The position numbers were made by a program, and so were the translations under genes. DNA of 64,000 nt, from contig NZ_BCPV01000002.1 in the NCBI RefSeq assembly GCF_001544135.1, positions 62,001 to 126,000 of the forward strand. Reading direction: 5' to 3'. Origin of the DNA: Geobacillus zalihae NBRC 101842. Its GTDB lineage: Bacteria > Bacillota > Bacilli > Bacillales > Anoxybacillaceae. Below, in pieces: positions 16,394-25,710 of the stretch. The stretch's first letter is position 1. Each line of letters starts with the position of its first letter. The notes beneath the pieces are model-generated. The model was not told the DNA's origin. It made no database searches and saw only the letters and a program-made list of their open reading frames with translations.

Positions 16394-17947
16394 TCAAACT
16401 GGATACACCCCATGCTTCCGCTCAGAAAAGACGATATACTTGGACATATACGCGTCAAATCGGCGGATGAGCTCGTTGCGCAAATCGTTCGGCGCGACAA
16501 TTCCGTCAACGACCAATTCGGAAGCGAGCCGATAAATATCGATGTCGCGCCGGTATTCCTCGCGTTTTTGTTCGACAAACGCCGCACGCTCTTCCGGCGG
16601 CAGCTCGGCGATTTTGTTCGCATAAACGGCGTTGACGGCCGCCTCCGGCCCCATGACGGCGATTTGCGCGTTCGGAAGCGCGAGGCAGCAGTCCGGTTCA
16701 AACGCCGGGCCGGCCATGGCATACAACCCGGCGCCGTACGCTTTGCGGACGATGACCGAGATCTTCGGTACGGTGGCTTCCGACATGGCGGCGATCATTT
16801 TCGCTCCATGGCGGATGATGCCGGCCCGCTCGACCTTCGTGCCGATCATAAAGCCAGGGACGTCGGCCAAAAACAGAAGCGGGATATGGAACGCGTCGCA
16901 AAGCGTGATGAATTTCGCCGCTTTATCAGCCGAATCGTGGAACAAGACACCGCCTTTGACGCGCGGCTGGTTGGCGATGATGCCGATCGGCTGGCCGTTA
17001 AGGCGCGCCAGTCCCGTAATGATTTCCGGCGCAAACAGTTTTTTGATTTCGCAAAACGATCCTTCGTCAATGATTCGCTCAATCAAATCATACATGTTGA
17101 ACGGCGCATTTTGGTTTTCCGGCAAAATGTCTTCGATCGTTTTGTCGAACGATTTCGGCGGCTTCGCCTCGACCACCGGCGGTTTTTCGCCGTAATGGGA
17201 CGGAAAATATGACAAATAACGGCGCGCATAGGCAATCGCTTCTTCTTCGGTTTTCACGAGCACGTCGCCGCAGCCGGAGACGGTGCAATGCATGCGAGCG
17301 CCGCCCATCTCTTCGAGCGTGACTTTTTCCCCAATCACCATTTCCGCCATGCGCGGCGAGCCCAAGTACATCGAGGCGTTGCCCTCGACCATGATGACGA
17401 TGTCGCAAAACGCCGGAATATAAGCGCCGCCGGCTGCTGACGGGCCAAACAACAGGCACACTTGCGGCACTTTGCCGGACAGCTTCACCTCATTGTAAAA
17501 AATGCGCCCTGCCCCGCGCCGGCCGGGAAACATTTCGAGTTGGTCCGTAATGCGTGCGCCGGCCGAGTCCACCAAATAAATGATCGGGCAGCGCAGTTTT
17601 TCCGCTGTCTCTTGAATGCGGATGATTTTTTCGACCGTGCGCGCTCCCCATGAGCCGGCTTTGACCGTCGAATCGTTCGCCATCACGCAGACGGTGCGGC
17701 CGTTGATTTTGCCGATCCCGGTCACCACCCCGTCAGCCGGCAGGCCATCCGCCAAACAGTTGGCAAACAAGCCGTCTTCCACTTCCAAGCCATCGTCAAG
17801 CAGCAAATTCAGCCGCTCGCGAACAAACAATTTCCCTTGGGCCGCATTTTTTTCATGATATTTTGGCGCCCCGCCTTTCTTGATTTCCGCCGCTCTTTTC
17901 TCCAGCTCCGCTGCGAGCGTGTCTTGTTGATTGGCTGTTTCCTTCAT
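16394..17947 (-). CDS. yngE: Methylcrotonyl-CoA carboxylase carboxyltransferase subunit, YngE-like
   Basis: A 517-aa biotin-dependent carboxyltransferase that moves CO2 from carboxybiotin to an acyl-CoA, here most likely 3-methylcrotonyl-CoA. Both crotonase-like halves are present: LVDSAGARITDQLEMFPGRRGAGRIF and GPSAAGGAYIPAFCD in the first, FLADVPGFMIGTKVERAGIIRHGAKM and KAYGAGLYAMAGPAFEPD in the second. The ATG at 17947 follows AAGGAGGGG; the open frame upstream encodes an atypical basic sequence and is not used. It is the last gene of the yng operon, 169 bases after yngF, and works with the carboxylase and carrier encoded upstream. Confidence 0.88.
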   Translation of the reverse strand: MKETANQQDTLAAELEKRAAEIKKGGAPKYHEKNAAQGKLFVRERLNLLLDDGLEVEDGLFANCLADGLPADGVVTGIGKINGRTVCVMANDSTVKAGSWGARTVEKIIRIQETAEKLRCPIIYLVDSAGARITDQLEMFPGRRGAGRIFYNEVKLSGKVPQVCLLFGPSAAGGAYIPAFCDIVIMVEGNASMYLGSPRMAEMVIGEKVTLEEMGGARMHCTVSGCGDVLVKTEEEAIAYARRYLSYFPSHYGEKPPVVEAKPPKSFDKTIEDILPENQNAPFNMYDLIERIIDEGSFCEIKKLFAPEIITGLARLNGQPIGIIANQPRVKGGVLFHDSADKAAKFITLCDAFHIPLLFLADVPGFMIGTKVERAGIIRHGAKMIAAMSEATVPKISVIVRKAYGAGLYAMAGPAFEPDCCLALPNAQIAVMGPEAAVNAVYANKIAELPPEERAAFVEQKREEYRRDIDIYRLASELVVDGIVAPNDLRNELIRRFDAYMSKYIVFSERKHGVYPV

Positions 17948-18116
17948 CTCTTTGTTTCCCCTCCTTGTTTTGATGGATCTTGCTGTTCCATCCCGCGTGT
18001 TCGGCCGGGAGCACGGTTGGGGCCGTTTTTGGCTGTCGTGCCAATGTCGGTGCAGAACAAGCGCTCCGTGCGGCTTTTTCCTTATCCAAACAGCCTCATC
18101 CTGCCCAAGCGCAGGC

Positions 18117-18899
18117 TTACTCCCCTTTGTACACAGGCTTCCGCTTTTCTTTAAACGCCTGCAGACCTTCCAGACGGTCTTTCGTCGGAATGGTCGCCTC
18201 ATAGGCGAGCTGCTCAATCGCGAGGCCCGTCTCCAAATCAACGTTGAATACGCTTTGGATCGCCCGTTTCGCCTGACGGACGGCTATCGGCGCATTGTCA
18301 GCGATTTGCTGCGCCAATTCAAGCGCCCGATCCATGAGCTCGGCGCGCGGCACGGCGTATTCGACAAGGCCGATTCGCTCGGCTTCCTGCGCTGTAATCC
18401 GTTTGGCGGCAAAAATCAACTCTTTCGCTTTGCCGAGACCGACAAGGCGCGGCAGCCGCTGCGTCCCCCCCGCTCCCGGAATGATGCCGAGCGACGTTTC
18501 CGTCAGCCCGAGCTGGATATCGTCGGCGGCAAACCGGATGTCGCAGGCGAGCGCCAGCTCAAGCCCCCCGCCAAAGGCCGAGCCGTTTAACGCGGCAATG
18601 ACCGGCTGCGGCACTTTCTCGACCTCGTTGATCGTTTTGCTGATTAAAGCGACGGCCTGACGGACTTCGGTTTCGTTCATCCCTGCCCGCTCTTTCAAAT
18701 CGGCTCCGGCGCAAAACACTTTGTCTCCGGCCCCGGTCAACATGACGACGCGCACGTCTTTTTGAAATTTGATTTCTTGCAAAAGCGCACCAAGCTCCAA
18801 CAAAAGCGCTCTAGAAAGCGCGTTGGCTGCTTCCGGGCGGTTTAATGTCACAATGGCGATGCCGTTTTCTTGTGTTTCAAACGATACAAGTGCGCTCAC
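18117..18899 (-). CDS. yngF: Enoyl-CoA hydratase, probable methylglutaconyl-CoA hydratase YngF
   Basis: A 260-aa crotonase-fold enzyme expected to hydrate 3-methylglutaconyl-CoA to HMG-CoA. CAGADLKERAGM and ALNGSAFGGGLELALACD form the oxyanion hole, and LGLTETSLGIIPGAGGTQRLPRLVG carries the catalytic Glu pair. A GTG at 18899 five bases after GGGGGGAG is preferred over the ATG at 18923, which lies inside the lyase gene. It sits between the lyase and carboxyltransferase genes, matching consecutive pathway steps. Confidence 0.87.
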   Translation of the reverse strand: MSALVSFETQENGIAIVTLNRPEAANALSRALLLELGALLQEIKFQKDVRVVMLTGAGDKVFCAGADLKERAGMNETEVRQAVALISKTINEVEKVPQPVIAALNGSAFGGGLELALACDIRFAADDIQLGLTETSLGIIPGAGGTQRLPRLVGLGKAKELIFAAKRITAQEAERIGLVEYAVPRAELMDRALELAQQIADNAPIAVRQAKRAIQSVFNVDLETGLAIEQLAYEATIPTKDRLEGLQAFKEKRKPVYKGE

Positions 18900-18912
18900 G
18901 TTTTCTCCCCCC

Positions 18913-19812
18913 TTATGATCCAACCGTTTGCAAATACCGGCTCGAAAGCGGGCGGCCGATTTTGTCGCGGATAAACAACGCCGCTTTCGTCAGCTGCTCG
19001 ACATCGATGCCGGTTTCAATCCCCATGCCGTGAAGCATATATACTACATCATCAGTGGCGACGTTTCCCGACGCTCCGGGAGCGTACGGACAGCCGCCAA
19101 GGCCGCCAAGCGAGCTGTCAAACGTCGTAATGCCCATCTCCATCGACACCAAAATGTTGGCAAGCGCCGTTCCTCTTGTATCATGGAAATGCATGGCAAT
19201 CCGTCCGGCCGGAAAGCGGCGAAGCACCTCAGCAAGCACGTCCTCCACTTGCTTGGGCGTCGCGACGCCGATCGTATCGCCAAGCGACAGTTCGTCAACC
19301 CCCATCGCCAACAACCGATCCGCCACCATCAGCACTTGATCGACGGCAACTGCCCCTTCATACGGGCAGCCAAAGACGGTGGAAACGTAGCCGCGCACCG
19401 TTTTGCCTGCTTGTTTTGCCGTTTGCACGACCGCTTCCAGCACCGGAAATGTGGCAGCGATCGTTTTGTTAATATTTTTTTGGTTGTGCGTTTCGCTCGC
19501 TGACATGAAGACGCCCACTTCATCGACCCCGGCGCCAAGCGCCCGCTCAAGCCCCTTTTCGTTGGGGACGAGCGCCGCATACGTGACGCCGGCTTTTCGG
19601 CGAATGCCCGTTGCCACTTCAACGGCGTCCGCAAGTTGCGGAATCCATTTCGGATGGACGAAGGAAGTCACCTCAATGTACGACAGCCCCGTTTCTGACA
19701 ATAGGTTGATCCAAGCGATTTTATCGGCGGTCGCGATCGGCGTTGCTTCGTTTTGCAGGCCGTCGCGCGGGCCGACTTCTTTGATCGTCACCTTCGCCGG
19801 CCATCGGCTCAT
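18913..19812 (-). CDS. yngG: Hydroxymethylglutaryl-CoA lyase YngG
   Basis: A 299-aa TIM-barrel lyase that splits HMG-CoA into acetoacetate and acetyl-CoA, the last step of leucine breakdown. KEVGPRDGLQNE at residues 11-22 holds the catalytic Arg and metal Asp, MHFHDTRGTALAN supplies metal-binding His residues, and GGLGGCPYAPGASGNVATDD carries the conserved loop Cys. GGGGGAG precedes the ATG. Position between the biotin carrier and hydratase genes matches B. subtilis yngG. Confidence 0.92.
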   Translation of the reverse strand: MSRWPAKVTIKEVGPRDGLQNEATPIATADKIAWINLLSETGLSYIEVTSFVHPKWIPQLADAVEVATGIRRKAGVTYAALVPNEKGLERALGAGVDEVGVFMSASETHNQKNINKTIAATFPVLEAVVQTAKQAGKTVRGYVSTVFGCPYEGAVAVDQVLMVADRLLAMGVDELSLGDTIGVATPKQVEDVLAEVLRRFPAGRIAMHFHDTRGTALANILVSMEMGITTFDSSLGGLGGCPYAPGASGNVATDDVVYMLHGMGIETGIDVEQLTKAALFIRDKIGRPLSSRYLQTVGS

Positions 19813-19826
19813 GCTCTGCTCCCCCT

Positions 19827-20039
19827 TTATTCAATCTCGACAAGCACGTCGCCTTCGTTCACGAAATCTCCTTCCTGCACGTGGATGTGCTTCACGACGC
19901 CGGACGCCTCAGCCGCAATCGGAATCTCCATTTTCATCGATTCTAAAATGATGACATCTTGGCCTTCTTCTACATGATCCCCGACAGCCACCAACAATTT
20001 CCATATACTTCCAGCCATTGTTGCCGTTACTTGGGTCAT
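19827..20039 (-). CDS. yngHB: Biotin carboxyl carrier protein YngHB
   Basis: A 70-aa single-domain biotin carrier. The biotinylation motif ESMKME (Lys 36) lies in the turn of a lipoyl-like fold, with the mirrored half GVVKHIHVQEGDFVNEGDVL. GGAGG lies eight bases before the ATG at 20039; the open frame upstream lies inside the carboxylase gene. It carries CO2 between the biotin carboxylase and the YngE carboxyltransferase. Its biotin demand is relevant to bioB at 45.2 kb. Confidence 0.92.
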   Translation of the reverse strand: MTQVTATMAGSIWKLLVAVGDHVEEGQDVIILESMKMEIPIAAEASGVVKHIHVQEGDFVNEGDVLVEIE

Positions 20040-20061
20040 CGTGTCTTCCTCCGTTTCTGCT

Positions 20062-21414
20062 TCATTTTGCTTTTGCTGGCTTCCAATGCTTCGAAAGGAA
20101 ATCGGTCGTCGTATCCCCCGCTTGAAACGCCGGATGGGACAGCACGGCCTCAAGCAGCGGAATGTTCGTTTTAATCCCTTCCACGCGATAGTGTCGAAGC
20201 GCTTCGAGCAAGCGTTCAATCGCCGTTTGCCGATCCGGTCCTTTGGCGATTAGTTTGGCGATCATCGGATCATAAAACGGCGTAACCGCGGCGCCGCTTT
20301 GAACCGCCGTTTCATGACGAATCCATTCGCCTTGTGGGGCGGAAAACGCCGTAATGCGGCCGGGCGACGGGTAAAACGTGTTCGGGTCTTCGGCATAAAT
20401 GCGCACTTCAATGGCGTGTCCATCGCGGCGGATGTCTTCCTGCTGATAACGAAGCGGCTCGCCGGCGGCGATGCGCAGCTGCTCTTCGACAATGTCGATG
20501 CCGGTGATTTCTTCCGTCACCGGATGTTCAACTTGCAGGCGTGTGTTCATCTCCAGAAAATAAAAGTTTTTTTGCTCATCGACAAGAAACTCGATCGTGC
20601 CGGCGTTCGCATAGCCGATATGGCGCGCGGCCCGCACGGCTGCTTCGCCCATTTTCCGCCGTGTTTCCTCATCCAAAAACGGCGACGGCGCCTCTTCGAC
20701 CACCTTTTGATGGCGGCGCTGGATCGAACACTCGCGCTCCCACAAGTAGACGCAGTTGCCGTAGGAATCAGCGAGCAGCTGAATTTCAATATGGCGCGGG
20801 CGATCGATATATTTTTCGATATACATCGTCCCGTCGCCGAAAAACGAAGCCGCCCGTTTTTGGCTTCCTTCAAACGCCTGGCGCAGCTCGGCTTCGTCGC
20901 GGGCGATATGCATGCCGATGCCGCCGCCGCCGGCTGACGCCTTCAGCATGACTGGATACCCAATCGAAGCCGCCGCTTTGGCCGCTTCATCGGCGCTATC
21001 AAGCGCAAAGGAGACGCCTGGGACGATCGGCACGCCGGCTTGTTCCATCGTCCGCCGCGCTTCGATTTTGCTGCCCATCGCCGCGATGACGTCCGCCTTC
21101 GGACCGATGAAGACGATTCCTTCTTCCTCGCAGCGGCGGGCAAACGCTGGATTTTCCGACAACAGCCCGTAGCCGGGATGGATCGCCTCCGCTTTCGCCG
21201 TTTTGGCAACCTCTATGATTTTTTCGATATTTAAATAGCTTTCCGCGACGCGCGGCTTGCCGATCAAATACGCCTCATCCGCGAGCGAGACGTGGAGCGA
21301 ATCCGCATCCGCTTCGGAATAGACGGCGACGGTCCGGATGCCGAGCTTTTGGCACGTGCGGATGATGCGGACGGCGATTTCGCCGCGGTTGGCAATCAAT
21401 ACTTTCGAAAACAT
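20062..21414 (-). CDS. yngHA: Biotin carboxylase subunit YngHA (AccC family)
   Basis: A 450-aa ATP-grasp enzyme that carboxylates the biotin of YngHB. LIANRGEIAVRIIRTCQKLGI starts the N-domain; MLKASAGGGGIGM is the glycine-rich lid; ECSIQRRHQKVVEEAPSP and FLEMNTRLQVEHPVTE hold bicarbonate and metal ligands. Length equals AccC. AAAGGGTGAGACG precedes the ATG. In this operon it is taken as the methylcrotonyl-CoA carboxylase subunit rather than the acetyl-CoA enzyme. Confidence 0.9.
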   Translation of the reverse strand: MFSKVLIANRGEIAVRIIRTCQKLGIRTVAVYSEADADSLHVSLADEAYLIGKPRVAESYLNIEKIIEVAKTAKAEAIHPGYGLLSENPAFARRCEEEGIVFIGPKADVIAAMGSKIEARRTMEQAGVPIVPGVSFALDSADEAAKAAASIGYPVMLKASAGGGGIGMHIARDEAELRQAFEGSQKRAASFFGDGTMYIEKYIDRPRHIEIQLLADSYGNCVYLWERECSIQRRHQKVVEEAPSPFLDEETRRKMGEAAVRAARHIGYANAGTIEFLVDEQKNFYFLEMNTRLQVEHPVTEEITGIDIVEEQLRIAAGEPLRYQQEDIRRDGHAIEVRIYAEDPNTFYPSPGRITAFSAPQGEWIRHETAVQSGAAVTPFYDPMIAKLIAKGPDRQTAIERLLEALRHYRVEGIKTNIPLLEAVLSHPAFQAGDTTTDFLSKHWKPAKAK

Positions 21415-21446
21415 CGTCTCACCCTTTCACGAAAACTGAGAATGCC

Positions 21447-21470
21447 GCCGGGCGGACGAAACCGCCCGGC
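21447..21470 (-). other. GC-rich hairpin between yngI and yngHA
   Basis: GCCGGGCGG, six bases, CCGCCCGGC: a perfect 9-bp stem in the 64-base intergenic gap, with no T-run on the minus strand. It is more likely an mRNA stability or processing element than a terminator. Confidence 0.5.
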
Positions 21471-21478
21471 ACGGCGGT

Positions 21479-23113
21479 TTACGTCGTCAAGCCGAGGCGC
21501 TGTTTCGCCATTTCCCGCAGTTTAAATTTTTGGATTTTCCCGGACGCCGTCATCGGGTACGAATCAGTAAACTCAATGTAGCGCGGGATTTTATGACGGG
21601 AAATGTGGCCGCGGCAAAACTCGCGAATCTCCTCAGCCGTCGCCGTTTCGCCGTCTTTTAAGATGATCCACGCCATCACTTCTTCCCCGTATACTTCATC
21701 CGGCACGCCAACGACTTGGACGTCCAAAATTTTCGGATGTTTGTATAAAAACTCTTCGATTTCACGCGGATAAATGTTTTCGCCGCCGCGGATGATCATA
21801 TCTTTCAGACGGCCGGTGATGCGGAAGTAACCGTTTTCATCCATCACCGCCAAGTCGCCGGTATGGAGCCAGCCGTCTTGGTCGATCGCTTCATTTGTCG
21901 CTTCCGGGTTGTTGTAATACCCTTTCATGACATGATAGCCGCGCGTGCACAGCTCCCCTTGCACACCCCGCGGCACTTCCTTGTTCGTGCCCGGCTCAAC
22001 GATTTTCACTTCCACGCCCGGCAAGGCACGGCCAACCGTTTCGACACGCAGCTCAAGCGGATCGTCGGTGCGCGTTTGCGTGATGACTGGGGACGCTTCC
22101 GTCTGCCCGTAGGCGATCGTAATGTCTTTCATCCCCATTTTCTCGATGACCGCCTTCATCACTTCGACCGGGCAAGGAGAACCGGCCATAATGCCCGTGC
22201 GCAGCGACGACAAATCGTATTTGGCAAAATCCGGGTCGTTGAGCTCGGCGATGAACATCGTCGGCACGCCGTGAAGCGCCGTGCACCGCTCCGCTTCCAC
22301 CGTCTCGAGAACCCGCTTCGGATGGAACTCCACAACCGGCACCATCGTCGCCCCGACCGTCACGCATGCAAGCGTGCTCATGACGCAGCCGAAGCAATGG
22401 AAAAACGGCACCGGAATGCACAATCGATCGCCTTCGCCAAGTCCCATGCATTGCGCCACTTGGTGGGCGTTGTTGACGATGTTGTAATGCGTCAACATCA
22501 CCCCTTTCGGGAATCCAGTCGTCCCGGACGTGTATTGCATGTTGATCACATCGTGCGGGTCGAGGCTCTCCATCCGTTCATCGAGTTCTTCTTCCGATAC
22601 GTCGTGCGCCATCGCCAAGATGTCGTTCCATGTAAACATGCCCGGGTGCCGTTTGTCGCCAAGAAAGATCACGTTTTTCAACTTCGGCAGCCGTTTCGAT
22701 TGCAGCTGTCCGGGCGCCGATGTGCGCAGCTCGGGAACGATTTCATATAAAATATCGATATACGACGAGTCGCGATATTGCTCAATCAAAAAGAGCGTCG
22801 TCGAGTCGGACTGCCGAAGCAAATACTCAAGCTCCGCCGCGCGGTAGTTCGTATTGACCGTCACGAGGACAGCTCCCATTTTGCCGGTCGCAAACTGGCA
22901 GGCGATCCATTCCGGGACGTTCGTCGCCCAAATGGCGACATGCTCCCCTTTTTTGATGCCAAGCCGCATCAACCCGCGCGCAACGAGGCGGCAATAGTCG
23001 TTAAACTGCCGATACGTCAGACGCAAGCCGCGGTCGGCATACACGACCGCCTCGCGATCCGCATATTGCCTGGCTCGCTCTTCCAACAATTTCCCCACAG
23101 TCACCGTCAACAT
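21479..23113 (-). CDS. yngI: AMP-dependent acyl-CoA synthetase YngI
   Basis: A 544-aa adenylate-forming ligase that activates a carboxylic acid to its CoA ester. The P-loop-like A3 motif [17 protein letters not shown]5 [10 protein letters not shown]7 [18 protein letters not shown]8 [15 protein letters not shown] and the catalytic Lys in [15 protein letters not shown] are all present. In this operon it may activate isovalerate, acetoacetate or a medium/short-chain acid; the sequence does not tell which. Confidence 0.88.
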   Translation of the reverse strand: MLTVTVGKLLEERARQYADREAVVYADRGLRLTYRQFNDYCRLVARGLMRLGIKKGEHVAIWATNVPEWIACQFATGKMGAVLVTVNTNYRAAELEYLLRQSDSTTLFLIEQYRDSSYIDILYEIVPELRTSAPGQLQSKRLPKLKNVIFLGDKRHPGMFTWNDILAMAHDVSEEELDERMESLDPHDVINMQYTSGTTGFPKGVMLTHYNIVNNAHQVAQCMGLGEGDRLCIPVPFFHCFGCVMSTLACVTVGATMVPVVEFHPKRVLETVEAERCTALHGVPTMFIAELNDPDFAKYDLSSLRTGIMAGSPCPVEVMKAVIEKMGMKDITIAYGQTEASPVITQTRTDDPLELRVETVGRALPGVEVKIVEPGTNKEVPRGVQGELCTRGYHVMKGYYNNPEATNEAIDQDGWLHTGDLAVMDENGYFRITGRLKDMIIRGGENIYPREIEEFLYKHPKILDVQVVGVPDEVYGEEVMAWIILKDGETATAEEIREFCRGHISRHKIPRYIEFTDSYPMTASGKIQKFKLREMAKQRLGLTT

Positions 23114-23172
23114 CGGCCGTTTCCTCCCCTTTGTCCGAATTCATTGTTATGGATATGCAGGCATTTCCGCTT

Positions 23173-24315
23173 TTAGCATCCCAGTTGGCGGGCGATGACG
23201 AGCCGTTGGATTTCTGATGTGCCTTCGCCGATTTCCATGAGCTTGACGTCGCGCAAGTGGCGTTCGACTCCGTACTCTTTCATATAGCCGTAGCCGCCAT
23301 GGATTTGGATCGCCTGGTTGCAGACGCGAAACCCCATTTCCGAGGCGAACAGCTTGGCGAACGATGCTTCTTTTGTAAACGGTTTCCCTTGATCCTTCAG
23401 CCAGGCTGCTTTGTACACCATGTTGCGGGCAAGCTCAATTTCCATCGCCATATCAGCCAGTTTAAATTGAATGGCTTGAAACTTGGAAATCGACTGACCG
23501 AACTGGACGCGCTCTTTTGCGTATTGAAGCGCTTTCTCAAACGCCGCTTGCGCAATGCCGACCGCCAGCGCGGCGATCGAGATGCGCCCGCCATCAAGCG
23601 TGTACAAAAACTGTTTAAACCCTTTTTGCGGGTCGCCTAAGACGTTTTCTTTCGGCACGCGGACGTTCTCAAAGACAAGCTCGCACGTATTGGACGCGCG
23701 CACGCCCATTTTGTCGTAATTCGAACGAATCGTAAATCCTGGGGAGTCCGTTGGCACGATGAGAGCGGTGATGATGTTTTTGCCGCGCGCATCTTTGCCC
23801 GTCACAGCTGTGACAATGACTTGCCGCGCGTATTGGGCGTTTGTGATCCAACATTTTTCGCCGTTGATGACATACTCATCGCCGTCCAGCACCGCGGTCG
23901 TGCGCGTGCCGCCGGCGTCCGATCCGGCGTTCGGCTCCGTGAGCCCAAAAGCGCCAAGCGTCTCGCCTTTCGCCATCGGCACAAGCCATTTTTGCTTCTG
24001 TTCTTCCGTCCCGAAGTAGTAAATCGGGCTCGCTCCGAGCGACACAGCGGCCGCATAGCTCAACCCGGTGCCGCCGCAGGCGCGGCCGATTTCCTCAACG
24101 GCGATGGCGTACGAAATCGTATCGCCCCCAGCGCCGCCGTACTCTTCCGGAAACGGCAGGCCCAACAACCCCAACTCGCCCATTTTGCGAAAGACATCGA
24201 GCGGAAAATGCGCTTCTTCATCCCATTTCGCCGCGTATGGGGCAATTTCCTTCTCAGCAAAGTCGCGAACCATTTCTTTAATCATTTGTTGTTCTTTCGT
24301 CAATGAAAAATCCAT
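23173..24315 (-). CDS. yngJ: Acyl-CoA dehydrogenase YngJ (probable isovaleryl-CoA dehydrogenase)
   Basis: A 380-aa flavoenzyme that oxidises an acyl-CoA to the 2-enoyl-CoA. AFGLTEPNAGSDAGGTRTTA and CWITNAQYARQ bind FAD, and IQIHGGYGYMKEYGVERHLRD is the C-terminal signature. It is first in the operon after the TetR operators, and its neighbours point to isovaleryl-CoA as substrate. The ATG at 24315 has GAGGGAG nearby and starts MDFSLTKEQ as in the family; the ATG at 24333 would place six extra residues in the ribosome binding region. Confidence 0.88.
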   Translation of the reverse strand: MDFSLTKEQQMIKEMVRDFAEKEIAPYAAKWDEEAHFPLDVFRKMGELGLLGLPFPEEYGGAGGDTISYAIAVEEIGRACGGTGLSYAAAVSLGASPIYYFGTEEQKQKWLVPMAKGETLGAFGLTEPNAGSDAGGTRTTAVLDGDEYVINGEKCWITNAQYARQVIVTAVTGKDARGKNIITALIVPTDSPGFTIRSNYDKMGVRASNTCELVFENVRVPKENVLGDPQKGFKQFLYTLDGGRISIAALAVGIAQAAFEKALQYAKERVQFGQSISKFQAIQFKLADMAMEIELARNMVYKAAWLKDQGKPFTKEASFAKLFASEMGFRVCNQAIQIHGGYGYMKEYGVERHLRDVKLMEIGEGTSEIQRLVIARQLGC

Positions 24316-24353
24316 GTTCTCCCTCTCCCCCATAGAAAATGTTCTATCATTTG

Positions 24354-24435
24354 AACCGACTAGTCGGTTTCAGTAAGGAAACGAGTGTAAACGGTTTTGA
24401 TTTTTTGAAGCGTTTCCGAAACCGACTAGTTGGTC
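24354..24435 (-). promoter_or_regulatory. Paired TetR-type operators before the yng operon
   Basis: A perfect 16-bp palindrome AACCGACTAGTCGGTT (24354-24369) and a near copy AACCGACTAGTTGGTC (24420-24435), centre to centre 66 bp, lie between the TetR stop and yngJ. The ACCGAC...GTCGGT form resembles sites of several TetR regulators of fatty-acid genes. The promoter should lie between or under them. Confidence 0.7.
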
Positions 24436-24452
24436 TGTATACGATCAACAAC

Positions 24453-25079
24453 TTATTCGGCGGCCGGCCGCAACAAAAACCGCGCCGCCGCTGGGTTTTC
24501 TGGTGTGCGGAGCACCGCATGCAAAATGAAATCGGCAAAATATGCCGCGATTTCCTCAATGGACAGCGGACCATCCGGATTGTACCATTTGTATGTCCAA
24601 TTGACCATGCCGATAATGGACATGCCAGTAATCTCCACCGACAGCTCCGGACGAAATTCCCCGGCTTCAATCCCCTCACGAATGACCCGAAAAATGATTT
24701 GCTTGAACTCTTCTCGCTTTTCATTGATCGGTTCAGCGTATTCCGGTTTTAAGTACGTGCTTTCCTGGTAAAACACGGTGATGTGTGGTTTATACAAATG
24801 AAACACTTTGACAAACGACTGCACGATGGCGTACAAGCGCTCGGTCGGCGTAGGAAAGCCCTCATACGCCTCCTGCGCTTTTGTCAGCGCATACGTGATA
24901 AAGACATCATGGATATGGTACAAGAGCTCGTCTTTTGATTTAAAATTATGGTAAAAACCGCCTTTGGATGTGTCGCTTTCGGCAACGATGCGGTCGACCG
25001 TCACGCCGTGGTAGCCGTATTTCTCAAACAAATGAAGAGCGGTGTCGATAATGCGGTCTCTGAGCGGTTTGTCAGCCAT
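24453..25079 (-). CDS. TetR-family regulator of the yng operon
   Basis: A 208-aa repressor. The N-terminal helix-turn-helix (RIIDTALHLFEKYGYHGVTVDRIVAESDTSKGGFYHNFKSKDELL) is followed by an all-helical ligand domain. The ATG at 25079 follows AAAGGGG; the frame open to 25238 covers promoter DNA. It is immediately upstream of yngJ in the same direction, with the paired palindromes in between. The inducer is probably an acyl-CoA intermediate (inference). Confidence 0.85.
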   Translation of the reverse strand: MADKPLRDRIIDTALHLFEKYGYHGVTVDRIVAESDTSKGGFYHNFKSKDELLYHIHDVFITYALTKAQEAYEGFPTPTERLYAIVQSFVKVFHLYKPHITVFYQESTYLKPEYAEPINEKREEFKQIIFRVIREGIEAGEFRPELSVEITGMSIIGMVNWTYKWYNPDGPLSIEEIAAYFADFILHAVLRTPENPAAARFLLRPAAE

Positions 25080-25271
25080 AGAAAATCCCCTTTGCCATTT
25101 ATAATACACTATTTTCTGAAAAAGTGAAATATTTTTTGTTTTGCCTTTACCATACCCGAACTGCACCATGATTGTCAACCATTGCTTCTCATGACCAACA
25201 CGGTCGTACAGGGCCTGCTGATACATAATGGCCGCCATGTTTTCAAATGATAAAGATGGAGGTGGCTTCGA

Positions 25272-25520
25272 TTGGAACCGATGCTATGCCCAAACTGCAA
25301 AACGAACCGGACGCGGTTTCATCTCATTGAGCAGCACCCGCGTGCGGTCAAGCTCGATCCGCACACCGGCGACATCGAGCACGAATACACAAACGAAGCG
25401 CTCGAACCGTTCCATCTCCCATACCGCGGCCCGAGCTACCGCGTCCAATGCGGCGTCTGCGGGCTGATCGAAGATGCGGACATGTTCATTCAGCGCGCTA
25501 AATCGTCTCCATTGAGGTGA
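25272..25520 (+). CDS. Small zinc-ribbon-like protein of unknown function
   Basis: An 82-aa soluble protein with two CxxC pairs (Cys 6/9 in LCPNCKTN and Cys 60/63 in QCGVCG), suggesting a zinc ribbon. The start is a TTG at 25272 behind GGAGGTGG. It is followed six bases after its stop by a 44-codon gene, forming a two-gene operon closed by a strong terminator. The family was not recognised. Confidence 0.65.
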   Translation: MEPMLCPNCKTNRTRFHLIEQHPRAVKLDPHTGDIEHEYTNEALEPFHLPYRGPSYRVQCGVCGLIEDADMFIQRAKSSPLR

Positions 25521-25526
25521 TTCGAT

Positions 25527-25661
25527 ATGGCGAACAAAAAACAAACACCTTCTTCCATCGCTGACCAAAAACAGCTCGTCAACGACAAGGCAAAAGCGAT
25601 GCGGGAGCACGGCGGCGAGCACATTCGCCGCGGCACGCCCAACGGCGCAGACGGACAATAA
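25527..25661 (+). CDS. 44-aa hydrophilic protein of unknown function
   Basis: Encodes MANKKQTPSSIADQKQLVND continuing to RGTPNGADGQ. GAGGTG lies seven bases before the ATG. The protein is charged, Gln/Lys-rich and without a hydrophobic segment, in the style of small spore-former proteins, though it does not match an SASP I recognise. It is co-transcribed with the zinc-ribbon gene. Confidence 0.65.
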   Translation: MANKKQTPSSIADQKQLVNDKAKAMREHGGEHIRRGTPNGADGQ

Positions 25662-25697
25662 CCGCCAGCCTGCTTTTGTACACAAGCAAGCTGGCGG
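25662..25697. terminator. Bidirectional terminator
   Basis: CCGCCAGC and GCTGGCGG arms with an inner TGCTT/AAGCA stem. It starts one base after the stop of the small operon and faces the convergent GNAT gene. Confidence 0.7.
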
Positions 25698-25710
25698 GAC
25701 TTCCGCCCTT

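Noticed and set aside
17948-18241. N-terminal extension of the carboxyltransferase
   Set aside because: The 98 extra residues are basic and low in family character, overlap the hydratase gene, and the ATG at 17947 has an excellent ribosome binding site.
21447-21470. Intrinsic terminator inside the yng operon
   Set aside because: The hairpin is strong but no T-run follows on the transcribed strand, and the downstream genes belong to the same pathway.
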